This document shows positions 33,070 to 41,161 of a stretch of DNA of 64,000 bases, one piece after another. The notes below the pieces were generated by a model. The model had not been told where the DNA came from. It worked only from the letters and a program-made list of their open reading frames with translations, and made no database searches. Every line of letters starts with the position of its first letter. Within the stretch, counting starts at the first letter, position 1. Location: contig CADCBZ010000005.1 of NCBI GenBank assembly GCA_902799765.1, positions 1-64,000 on the forward strand, written 5' to 3'. The stretch is from an uncultured Prevotellaceae bacterium. GTDB lineage: Bacteria > Bacteroidota > Bacteroidia > Bacteroidales > Bacteroidaceae. The translations under genes and the position numbers were made by a program.

Positions 33070-33117
33070 ATTTGAAAATTACTCCCAGTAGATTAATAAG
33101 CTTGGAGCATAAGTCCA

Positions 33118-33705
33118 TTATGCAAATTGTTCTTTTCTACTTAATTCCATATAACGATAAAAATTATGATGCTGCTGGAACGAATCTTCAAACCTTGATC
33201 GTAAATAATCCTCTAGTTTTGGAAGAAAAGAGCCGAATACAACGCACTGTCTCGTATGGACATTCACACAATTTTTATCTTTTTCGATAGTATAGAGAAC
33301 AGTTGAAGTATTTTGTTGGTTACATAAATTCACAGCCTTCGTTACCATAGAAAAGTTGTCTATGTCATTCAATTCTTCTGAATACCAGGCAATATCATAT
33401 ATTGTGATATACGGACTGTCTTCTGAATACACAACTGTAAAATGTTCACCTTGATAAGTTACATTAAACTCACCATCTTTTTCTGCGCACATATTAATGT
33501 GGCAACCGACATTCTTTAAAGTCTGTTCCAATAATAGTTTTATGCTTGCACTTTGTACTTCTGTAGTCATATTGTCTTCATTTTGAGGTTCATCACCATC
33601 TGAGGCAGTTGTGTCTTCTGCTTCAGCATTACTGCTTTTCCAGAAATAATAGATTCCTGAAATGCAAAATGCGATTGGTATAAGCCAATTCAGAAAATCC
33701 TTCAT
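33118..33705 (-). CDS. Membrane-anchored YbjN-like protein, tentative
   Basis: The 195-residue product (ATG 33705, 4 bases after the Sel1 gene stop) has one N-terminal membrane helix (about 5-22) and an acidic linker. A domain of alternating strands and helices follows (LLEQTLKNVGCHINM, then FTVVYSEDSPYITIYD and VTKAVNLCNQQN), resembling the YbjN/CesT chaperone-like fold. It would be exposed on one side of the inner membrane. It is co-transcribed with the Sel1 gene. The function is unknown. Confidence 0.55.
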   Translation of the reverse strand: MKDFLNWLIPIAFCISGIYYFWKSSNAEAEDTTASDGDEPQNEDNMTTEVQSASIKLLLEQTLKNVGCHINMCAEKDGEFNVTYQGEHFTVVYSEDSPYITIYDIAWYSEELNDIDNFSMVTKAVNLCNQQNTSTVLYTIEKDKNCVNVHTRQCVVFGSFLPKLEDYLRSRFEDSFQQHHNFYRYMELSRKEQFA

Positions 33706-33709
33706 AACA

Positions 33710-35659
33710 CTACTCCTTTCTTTCCGGTCTTGGAATTCTGTTCTTGTTAATTGCATCAATAGCAGGTTGGAAACCTCTATCTGCGGCCATGTACAAATAG
33801 ATCGCAACAAGGTTCATATCTTTCTCTACGCCTAGACCTTCATTGTACAACTGTGCCAGATGGAACATTGAATCTGGTTCTCCTTGTGAGGCTGCTTCCT
33901 TAAACCATTTTATCGCTTCTTCATAATTCTGCTCAACACCAGCTCCGTTAGCGTAGAACAAACCTATACAGAATTGGCCATCAGCGTTGCCGGCTTCTGC
34001 AGCTTTTAAGTAATACTCTGCGGCCTTGTCAATATCAGATTCAACACCGATACCATGCTGATACATAATACCCAAATTATTCAATGCGCCTCCATGACCT
34101 TGTTCTGCGGCTTTTAGATACCATTCTATTGCTATTACAGGATCTTTCTCTACACCTTCGCCAGAACGATAACAGATACCCAAATCGCATTGAGCCTGCG
34201 CATCGCCTTGCTCTGCAGCTATTTTGTATAGTTCTACCGCTTTGTCGTAATCTTGCTGCGTACCAATACCATAAGTATAGCATTGTGCTAAGGCTGTAAT
34301 ACCTTCTACAGACACCTTGGCTGCTTTCTGATACCATTCAAAGGCAAGATTTCCACTTTGCTGTGTTCCAATACCATTTTTATAACAATTCGCAAGATCC
34401 AAATATGCTTCTTCATATCCTCCTGCTGCAGCTTTATTCATATAGAAGTAAAATTTTGCAGCATTCCGTTCTATTCCATCACCATGTTCAATGTGCTTAG
34501 TGATTTGGTATGTACATTGCAAATTACCAGCTTCATCTCCTTTTTGAAGCCATTCTACAGCTTTTTTGAAATCTCGTGGTGTACAAACTTCATCCATATA
34601 GTACATATATAGGTTCCAATAAGCCTCCATACATTGCATATCAGCTGCTTTAGTATAACACTCCAAAGCCTTTTCTTTATTCACTTCGGTGCCAATACCT
34701 CGTTTATAACATGTACCAAGGTTGTTATATGCATATCCTTTTTCTTTTTCGGCAGCCTTACTATAGAGTTCAAAAGCTCTTTTTTTATCGTTTGGATACT
34801 CTTTAGAAGTTTCAAGGATGCAACCAAGATTAACCATACAGTCCGCATCATCTAATGCGACGCCTTGCTCATAGTACTCAACAGCCTTAAATATATCTCT
34901 TGTTACACCTTTTTTGCCGAATTCATAAAGTATACCCAAATCATAAAAAGCACCAACGAATTGCTTCTCCGCAGATTTCTTCAAAAGACTAACAAATTCA
35001 TCTATATTTTCGTCAACAACAACGCCATCCCTATAATACTGGCTGAGCATATGGAAAACTTCTCCACTAGCATCATCTTTTTCGGATAAATATTTAATTA
35101 TTTGATAAACTTTCTCAGGCCATATACGCATCATATACTGTAATGCAGGGATGTATTCTTTCTCTGCAGCGCGAAGGATCATCGATAACCCTTCTTTTTC
35201 CTTTCCCTTAATACGATTCCCTCTTTGATAAACAATACCTAAAGAATACAATGCTGGGGCATAATCTTGTTGACAAGCCATCTCCTGCTCCTTGATAGCC
35301 CTTTTGAACCTAAAATCATCAGTGTCATCTGACAGTCTAAACATCGATTTCATATGCAAAGCTGCAGGAATTCCTTTATCAGCATCTTGACACATAGATT
35401 TAAATGCCTCATAAATATCTTCTTTGAACTCAGGAGAAAGTTTCGCAGAATGCCCTTTATCAGCAAAGACATTTTCTATCATCCCCTTTGCTGGCTCAAA
35501 TCCCTTTTCAACAGCTTTCTCTAAATAAGAATGAGCTTTAATGAGATCTACTTCAACACCGATTCCATACAAATAGTTACATGCCAATGTGTACATAGCT
35601 TCCACATTACCCAAAGCCGCCAAGGACTTCAATTTGATTATATCAATTTTCGTTGTCAT
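33710..35659 (-). CDS. Sel1-repeat (SLR/TPR-like) protein
   Basis: A 649-residue protein made of about 14 Sel1-like repeats of 36 residues, with the usual A-x-x-x-L-G-x-x-Y-x-x-G-x-G-V-x-x-D pattern through most of its length. No signal peptide or enzyme domain is seen. Sel1 repeats form superhelical scaffolds for protein partners, often in signalling. It is the first gene after site e and resembles the repeat block inside the kinase at 41162-44395, so it may act as its stand-alone adaptor. Confidence 0.88.
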   Translation of the reverse strand: MTTKIDIIKLKSLAALGNVEAMYTLACNYLYGIGVEVDLIKAHSYLEKAVEKGFEPAKGMIENVFADKGHSAKLSPEFKEDIYEAFKSMCQDADKGIPAALHMKSMFRLSDDTDDFRFKRAIKEQEMACQQDYAPALYSLGIVYQRGNRIKGKEKEGLSMILRAAEKEYIPALQYMMRIWPEKVYQIIKYLSEKDDASGEVFHMLSQYYRDGVVVDENIDEFVSLLKKSAEKQFVGAFYDLGILYEFGKKGVTRDIFKAVEYYEQGVALDDADCMVNLGCILETSKEYPNDKKRAFELYSKAAEKEKGYAYNNLGTCYKRGIGTEVNKEKALECYTKAADMQCMEAYWNLYMYYMDEVCTPRDFKKAVEWLQKGDEAGNLQCTYQITKHIEHGDGIERNAAKFYFYMNKAAAGGYEEAYLDLANCYKNGIGTQQSGNLAFEWYQKAAKVSVEGITALAQCYTYGIGTQQDYDKAVELYKIAAEQGDAQAQCDLGICYRSGEGVEKDPVIAIEWYLKAAEQGHGGALNNLGIMYQHGIGVESDIDKAAEYYLKAAEAGNADGQFCIGLFYANGAGVEQNYEEAIKWFKEAASQGEPDSMFHLAQLYNEGLGVEKDMNLVAIYLYMAADRGFQPAIDAINKNRIPRPERKE

Positions 35660-35683
35660 AGTTTTTAAATATTATGTTTTGTG

Positions 35684-35741
35684 CAAAGATAATCATTTTT
35701 ACCTTTGTTTCCAAATAATATGATCCCACAAGGCTTGCGGG
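35684..35741 (-). promoter_or_regulatory. Promoter with upstream palindrome (site e)
   Basis: Minus strand: palindrome CCCGCAAG-C-CTTGTGGG (35741-35725), 11 bases from its core to TTTG (35715-35712), 20 bases, TATCTTTG (35691-35684). It begins 9 bases after the stop of the macro-like gene. Confidence 0.75.
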
Positions 35742-35750
35742 ATTTGAGAA

Positions 35751-36998
35751 TTACTCCCAGATGACCAGATTGCGAGGTAGGATAATCTTCTTTTCCTCGC
35801 CGCCCTTGCCTATGATATAATAATGATCTACCAGCGAGGCATCAACTAAAGGAAGGAAAGCAGCCTTTACGCGAGAACACTTTTCATTGATGGAGTTAAG
35901 TAGGGGATTCGTCACATCCTCGATACTCTTAAGCACTCTGTCATTAAGTCCCAAAGGCTTTATACGATTATAGATATCAGCCAACTCCCTCCTATAATCT
36001 GGCAGATGCTTAAAAGCGATACCCTCAGGATGGGATAGGTACAACAAATAGACTGCCTTTGTCATGGGCTCCATCTTCACCTCCTTATTGTCATAGTCAG
36101 TCAGGAGAACCGTGCAATCCTTCGTGATGGTGATTCTGCTAAACTTGATCTGATGTTTCAGTTTGTCATCGTGGAAGCCCAGGCGCCAAATGGTCTTGTC
36201 GCATCGTTGGCCTTCATAGTATTTATACAACACCTCATTAAAGATATCATTAGGCGATACGAGGTCAAACAGCGTCATACACGACCTGACTTTCAGCACA
36301 TCAGGATAACCCAAAATATCGTCTGCTGTCTTATTATTGTACTCAAGAAATGCCTGCGTGATCTCTCTCAAACGAGCCCCCAGTACAGGATGATCCAGAT
36401 AAGCCTTGGCTTCTTCCTTACTGCTGATGCCATAAAATTCTGAGTTGTAACTATGCCCCAGACCTTTGATCTGTGGGAAGATATACCACATCCATTGTCC
36501 TTTCTTCTGTCCTTCTTTGATTTCCTTAAGAGCCTGAACATAAACCGTTTCTTGGGCTGTTATGAATCGATCCAGATCATAGCAGACCCCACCACCCAAT
36601 GCATCTACAAAACTCTTGGGAAGAGTGACATTCTTTAAGTTCAGTGCATCAATAAAGAATTGGGCCATTTCCTCGTCATGATAGCCAGCGATACCACAAC
36701 CTACACGAGTAACCAGAAAGAACAGATCCGGATGCTCCTTGGCAAATGTAATGAACCTACCAACGGCAGCCCTTACCTCCCCGTCTTTACGTATATTCTT
36801 ACCATAATCCACAGGAATGGCATAACACTGCCCTTGCAATCCCTCTGCCTGGCCCCATACTGCTCCAAACTTCTTGCGAGCCGTACCAGAAGCGCCACCA
36901 GTATGATAGCCCAATGCATTACTACCAAACACGAAAATCTGTTTGGGTAGTAACGTATCTATATAGTCGGGGGTATATCCCATATATTTCTCTTCCAT
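35751..36998 (-). CDS. Macro-like domain + DUF1810 + LVIW-type C-terminal domain protein
   Basis: The 415-residue protein has three parts. Residues about 10-130 (KQIFVFGSNALGYHTGGASG, then VTRVGCGIAGY) look like a macro-like ADP-ribose-binding fold of the phage-associated type. Residues about 140-265 are DUF1810 (FITAQETVYVQALKEI, MWYIFPQIKGLGHS, RSCMTLFDL). Residues about 270-415, ending LPRNLVIWE, match the damaged gene at 14857-15368. It should handle ADP-ribose or a derivative. It follows the PP2C gene by 4 bases in the operon that begins with the DarT-like and kinase genes. Confidence 0.72.
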   Translation of the reverse strand: MEEKYMGYTPDYIDTLLPKQIFVFGSNALGYHTGGASGTARKKFGAVWGQAEGLQGQCYAIPVDYGKNIRKDGEVRAAVGRFITFAKEHPDLFFLVTRVGCGIAGYHDEEMAQFFIDALNLKNVTLPKSFVDALGGGVCYDLDRFITAQETVYVQALKEIKEGQKKGQWMWYIFPQIKGLGHSYNSEFYGISSKEEAKAYLDHPVLGARLREITQAFLEYNNKTADDILGYPDVLKVRSCMTLFDLVSPNDIFNEVLYKYYEGQRCDKTIWRLGFHDDKLKHQIKFSRITITKDCTVLLTDYDNKEVKMEPMTKAVYLLYLSHPEGIAFKHLPDYRRELADIYNRIKPLGLNDRVLKSIEDVTNPLLNSINEKCSRVKAAFLPLVDASLVDHYYIIGKGGEEKKIILPRNLVIWE

Positions 36999-37002
36999 AG
37001 GC

Positions 37003-37782
37003 TTATAATATGGCTAGTGAATAATCATCGAGGGCTAGGAATCCTCGTCTACATTGGCAATCAAGATGCTTTAATAGCAATACTTTATATCTGCAATTCA
37101 ACAGTTTTTGTATCACCTTCTCAGAGAAATACAATTTTCTCAGGCGCATGGCAGTCTTTATCAGATTGCTATTCTTTGTCTTGGCATCAATGGCCTCTTG
37201 TAATTCTTCTGCATACATGTCCTTATGCGCTACCTCATACATTAATAATATATAATGTGCCAAGGCGTCACTGGCAGCAAATACTATGCAGTCTTCATTG
37301 ATCTCAAATCGCCCCGACTTAAAACCCTTTTCATCTGAAGGATCTTTGCAATTGATGAGAAAAGGTGGGTTATTAAAGTCAACGATGCGCCCAAACGTAT
37401 GCTGCAATTTTCCTGTCTTCTTATCATAACAGAATGCCACGCTATCGCCATAACTGATCCATTGACCATCTTTCCAGACTGCCACCAATGTAGCAAACGA
37501 GCCTTCGTCATAGAATTTATTCAGAATCATGCCACCCTCTCGCTTTGCAATCTCCTCGCATTCATTATAGAATGGTTCCCAGATACCATCTATCCAAGCA
37601 TCGAAAGTCTGATAGTCTACAATAGGTTCATCTGGCAGATGTTCCACCAGATATCTAGACCACAGATCTGCAAACACGCCACCGCCTCCAGCACCATCCG
37701 AAACGGCTATCCATTTCTCTGTAGCCCTGGCTGCATCTTCATTCCTGAGGTTCCATTCCTTTGCTATAGATATTGCTCTCAT
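37003..37782 (-). CDS. PP2C-type protein phosphatase
   Basis: The 259-residue protein has PP2C landmarks: N-x-E-D near residues 14-16, WIAVSDGAGGG (metal Asp29), GSFATLVAV, and YGDSVAF (the G-D-S strand). FAASDALAHY with a late metal Asp comes near the C-terminus. It should remove phosphate from Ser/Thr using Mn or Mg. Its ATG overlaps the stop of the DarT-vWA gene (ATGA-type overlap at 37779-37782). A vWA-PP2C-kinase set is the composition of TerY-P triads, so it probably opposes the two kinases upstream. Confidence 0.85.
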   Translation of the reverse strand: MRAISIAKEWNLRNEDAARATEKWIAVSDGAGGGGVFADLWSRYLVEHLPDEPIVDYQTFDAWIDGIWEPFYNECEEIAKREGGMILNKFYDEGSFATLVAVWKDGQWISYGDSVAFCYDKKTGKLQHTFGRIVDFNNPPFLINCKDPSDEKGFKSGRFEINEDCIVFAASDALAHYILLMYEVAHKDMYAEELQEAIDAKTKNSNLIKTAMRLRKLYFSEKVIQKLLNCRYKVLLLKHLDCQCRRGFLALDDYSLAIL

Positions 37783-39236
37783 TGGTTCTGACTTATATTT
37801 GTGGGTGTACCAATATCCATTAATTTAATCAGCGTGGTGGCATCTGCATTCATTCCCATAGCCACATGACGGCCTGATCTCGTATCATTCAGACATCTGG
37901 CTATATCCTGATTATAGCGTTCTGGCAGCAGACTAGACAACTCAAAAATAGTTTCTGCATACGGATCGCCACCAAGTTCGCTCTTTGCAATAGGACAAGC
38001 CACAGGGTTGGCATCCAAATCTGGTGTAAAGTGAATATTAAAGAGGATCACATTACCATCATTGGTAAACATCGATTTCAATTCATTAGCCTTTTGAACA
38101 ACCTCTTCTTTTGATGCATGATTAAACACGCCATCAGTAATATGTATCACAGTTGGTGGATAACAATCCTTTTCATGATGATCGATCATCCAATCAGCTA
38201 ACAAGTCTCTGGCATAATCAAAGGCTTCGTGATAGTGTGTCCAATGCCCATCATGGCGAGCACTCACCCACTGTACTTGTTCCACTTCCTTAATCTGCAC
38301 TCCCTTACGCGTTCTGATTTCCTTGCGTGTAGTGATCTTCGTATATGGATGGGCTTTCAGTTCTTCAGGAGATACGAATTTACGTCCTTCCAATTCCCCC
38401 TGCCATCCGCTATAGGCTTCCTCGCCATACCCCACGACAGCGATATCGTAATAATGACGGGTGTCACCCATCTTCACACATCGCAATACCAGTTCATTTA
38501 TCTGGTTATTCACAATTCTGGCTGCAGCCTCAGCCATTGTCATTTCCTCACCATAAAGGGTAGTCATCTGCTGCATGCTGACAGAGTGATCCACCAGGAA
38601 GATAAAGGCCGTGGGTGTATTTCTGGTAATCTGGGCAGTATATGGTATCTTGGCCTGAAGTTGCTTAGGCTGTGCAGGAATGGGAATACCAAAGTTACTG
38701 ATGTTTGTGATATACTTCAAGGGAATGAAGTTCTTTACCAGCACCTCAGCCTGATAGTACATCTTGGCTTCTTCCGTCATATCGAAGTATCGCATCATCC
38801 GATTAAATAGTCCAAAACGGATGGCTTTCAGATCATCCACAGTACCACCAACCTGAGCACCTGTCTTTGTGGCATTCCTGTCTGCATAAAGCGAACTATC
38901 CCATAGGGCAGTTTCAAGGTCGATTTCCAATACTACAGGATTTGAGATACGTCCATCGTTCATGGCAACATATTGCATGGGATGATCATAGGCAAAACTC
39001 AGCCTGACATAGTGCTCCAATCTATCTCTCTGATCCAACGAACGAGACTGGCTACTACCACCTGGCTTAGCAATCTTAATGCCCTTTTCATCGCAGTCTG
39101 CCCATGAATAAAGACCTCCATTCTGGATAATCGACTCCAAATTATCAAAGTCAGTAAAGTGGTAGAGTTTTGTGATTCTATTTTGCTCTAACACTTCCTG
39201 GAATTCCTGCCAATTACTTTTCTTCTGCATAACCAT
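37779..39236 (-). CDS. DarT-like (DUF4433) ADP-ribosyltransferase fused to vWA domain
   Basis: The 485-residue protein starts with a DarT-like domain (about 20-185): LYHFTDFDNLESIIQNGGLYS, SLDQRDRLEHYVRLSFAYDHP, and a probable catalytic Glu164 in YQAEVLVKN. DarT enzymes ADP-ribosylate single-stranded DNA. From about 205 a vWA domain follows with MIDAS DHSVS (216-220) and HITDGVFN. The fusion joins an NAD-using toxin-type domain to a MoxR/kinase-linked scaffold. It lies between the DUF6939 gene and PP2C. DNA as substrate is family knowledge, not shown here. Confidence 0.8.
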   Translation of the reverse strand: MVMQKKSNWQEFQEVLEQNRITKLYHFTDFDNLESIIQNGGLYSWADCDEKGIKIAKPGGSSQSRSLDQRDRLEHYVRLSFAYDHPMQYVAMNDGRISNPVVLEIDLETALWDSSLYADRNATKTGAQVGGTVDDLKAIRFGLFNRMMRYFDMTEEAKMYYQAEVLVKNFIPLKYITNISNFGIPIPAQPKQLQAKIPYTAQITRNTPTAFIFLVDHSVSMQQMTTLYGEEMTMAEAAARIVNNQINELVLRCVKMGDTRHYYDIAVVGYGEEAYSGWQGELEGRKFVSPEELKAHPYTKITTRKEIRTRKGVQIKEVEQVQWVSARHDGHWTHYHEAFDYARDLLADWMIDHHEKDCYPPTVIHITDGVFNHASKEEVVQKANELKSMFTNDGNVILFNIHFTPDLDANPVACPIAKSELGGDPYAETIFELSSLLPERYNQDIARCLNDTRSGRHVAMGMNADATTLIKLMDIGTPTNISQNQ

Positions 39237-39241
39237 TCTCT

Positions 39242-39850
39242 TTATTGATTAAACAAATCCTGCTCGATAGCCTCAGATTTCGCCTTATCATTTTTGACAT
39301 CGCCATAAGGATATATCCCTTCTGCGTATGCCTTAATCAGTGAAGCATGCGAAAGTGGTTTCTTCGCATTCTCCACATCTGCATTTGTATCATAGTCCAA
39401 TAAGACGATAGTCTTTGTTTTACTTGCCTTTCGTAATCGCTCTATGATGTCAGCCACCTTATGCTCCAACACCCACTTATAGGTTGGAATGTATATCTGT
39501 TTCCGAGCCTCAATATAGCCAAGTAGTTCTGATCCATTTACACCTTTACGATGACCTAAAGGCTTTCCGTATTTCCTAACCGTCCGTTTCAGACCTCTCA
39601 TCGTGTCATTAGTAAACAAAGAAGTATCCACATCACAACTCTCGAAAACCTTCAAGCCCTGCCAGATCGCTTCCACGCAACTCGCAGTATAGCCCTCGCT
39701 GAATGGCACAGGGATCCCACCATGCGGATAGAACGGACTCAGCTTCACCAGTCCATCCTTCGCCCCACTGGTTACATCTGCCAGTATCGCATCCGGATAT
39801 TTCTTCAATATCGTCGCAGGCTTCTTCCGTTTCGACTCGATAATAATCAT
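39242..39850 (-). CDS. DUF6939-like, possibly NADAR-related protein
   Basis: The 202-residue protein has SPFYPHGGIPVPFSEGYTASCVEAIWQGLKVF at about 37-68, a pattern recalling NADAR domains (a surface S-P-F-x-P start and an E-A-x-x-Q-x-x-K-x-F helix). NADAR proteins act on ADP-ribose or riboflavin-like N-glycosidic bonds. The C-terminal half has a KTKTIVLLDYDT strand. It lies 5 bases upstream of the DarT-vWA gene. The family name is from memory; the NADAR link is inference, though fitting the context. Confidence 0.55.
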   Translation of the reverse strand: MIIIESKRKKPATILKKYPDAILADVTSGAKDGLVKLSPFYPHGGIPVPFSEGYTASCVEAIWQGLKVFESCDVDTSLFTNDTMRGLKRTVRKYGKPLGHRKGVNGSELLGYIEARKQIYIPTYKWVLEHKVADIIERLRKASKTKTIVLLDYDTNADVENAKKPLSHASLIKAYAEGIYPYGDVKNDKAKSEAIEQDLFNQ

Positions 39851-39926
39851 GCTATCTAAATAATTATCTCACCATGGTGAGAGTTTCTGTCCGCAAAGAT
39901 ACTAAAAAAAATGAGTTATCATTACT

Positions 39927-40046
39927 TTAGTATCGAATTTTTCTACTTGCCTCTTCATACATTCTTAATATTGCTTCAAAATCCATAGGTTTCTTCCGTT
40001 CCTCCCTTGCTATTTCTGCAATTTCATCTATAATCTCATATAGCAT
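39927..40046 (-). CDS. Candidate 39-residue helical microprotein
   Basis: An ATG at 40046 opens MLYEIIDEIAEIAREERKK... to a TAA at 39929-39927. The product would be one acidic then basic helix with regular hydrophobic spacing. It lies in line with its neighbours on the minus strand and fills most of the gap between the zinc-ribbon and DUF6939 genes. A TATCTTTG -7 box lies just downstream (near 39903), ahead of the DUF6939 gene. Confidence 0.5.
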   Translation of the reverse strand: MLYEIIDEIAEIAREERKKPMDFEAILRMYEEASRKIRY

Positions 40047-40072
40047 ATAGATTCAATATTTTGTTTATACTT

Positions 40073-40342
40073 TTAAACAATCTCCACTTCCTCAATTAAA
40101 ATTGCACTTGCCACTCTATAGTTACACTCAGTACAAAAATACGTAAACTCAGGAGGTCTGCAAAATCTTATTTTTGAACTCATTACAGCCTTTGCACCAC
40201 ACACAGGGCATATTACCAAACCTTCCTCTGTTACTTTAGGAATGGGGTTTGGATTAACCCTTCTCTGAATAGTTTCCCATTGATTGATTTTTTTCTTATC
40301 AATCTTTTTCCAACGTTCTATTAGCAATTCTTTATCAATCAT
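40073..40342 (-). CDS. Small zinc-ribbon protein
   Basis: An 89-residue protein with a basic helical N-terminus and two C-x-x-C knuckles (CPVCGAK and CTECNYR, about 27 residues apart), forming one treble-clef or ribbon zinc site. It would act as an adaptor or nucleic-acid binder. It lies between the FRG gene and the microprotein in the kinase operon. Unknown function. Confidence 0.6.
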   Translation of the reverse strand: MIDKELLIERWKKIDKKKINQWETIQRRVNPNPIPKVTEEGLVICPVCGAKAVMSSKIRFCRPPEFTYFCTECNYRVASAILIEEVEIV

Positions 40343-40393
40343 AATTTTAATTACCGTTTTAAACAGCCATCATTTATTTCATTATATCATCTA

Positions 40394-41155
40394 TCATGCC
40401 TGCGAAAAGTATTGAGAATTTATTGCCTTAATATCATCCTCAATTTTAAAGTGTTTGGTTAAACATAGCCAATCTCCATTCTTCACAATTTCTTTCAAAA
40501 TATTACTCTTAGCACTTGCTTTTATTTCAATCGGAGTAAATCGTATATTATCCGTAGATAATTTGTTCAATGGAGTAGTGAGCATATCTGATGAAGTTAC
40601 TGTGAAAAAACCATTCTGACGGTATCTTCTCAATATGCCCCATGGCTGATCTTCAATTAAATTATCATCAGGAATAAAATAATCTTCTTTTATTAGAGTT
40701 AATTCCTTTACGTCAAATGGATTGACTTTAGCATTCATACTATCAACGCTACCACCATAAGCCAAAATCCACAAATGTGCATTTTCGTTTACATATTTAT
40801 CATCTGATGTTGCAAAATACAAAGCAGTGTCCAATGCGGCAGTCCAATCCAAGAGTCTACAATCTAATCCTAAATGCCTACCTATGGACATAAGAAATAA
40901 ATCTTTGTTATCTCTCACTAATTTGAAATCCAACCAGCCTTCATCTCTTACTCGTTCTAAGAAATTTTGAAAACATAAATACTCATTTGTTATTCTGTCC
41001 CCATTTATTGGTTGTTTCCTTCCTACCATAGAAAGAAGCTTGAAACTAGTACTCGCATGCCCTCTAAAAAGGAACTGCCAACCACTCATTCTCATTCTCC
41101 CAATATATTCCTGAAGACTTACCACATCCTTATAACTAGTTATTATTTGTTTCAT
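40394..41155 (-). CDS. FRG-domain protein
   Basis: The 253-residue product has the FRG hallmarks: FLFRGH at residues 28-33 and HLGLDCRLLDWT at about 94-105. DTALYFAT comes next. FRG domains have an ADP-ribosyltransferase-like fold and occur in phage-defence and toxin contexts, but their chemistry is not settled. It follows the Sel1-LRR kinase by 6 bases, so both are on one message. Its link with DarT-, macro- and Sir2-type genes supports an NAD-related role by context only. Confidence 0.85.
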   Translation of the reverse strand: MKQIITSYKDVVSLQEYIGRMRMSGWQFLFRGHASTSFKLLSMVGRKQPINGDRITNEYLCFQNFLERVRDEGWLDFKLVRDNKDLFLMSIGRHLGLDCRLLDWTAALDTALYFATSDDKYVNENAHLWILAYGGSVDSMNAKVNPFDVKELTLIKEDYFIPDDNLIEDQPWGILRRYRQNGFFTVTSSDMLTTPLNKLSTDNIRFTPIEIKASAKSNILKEIVKNGDWLCLTKHFKIEDDIKAINSQYFSQA

Positions 41156-41161
41156 AGGAAT

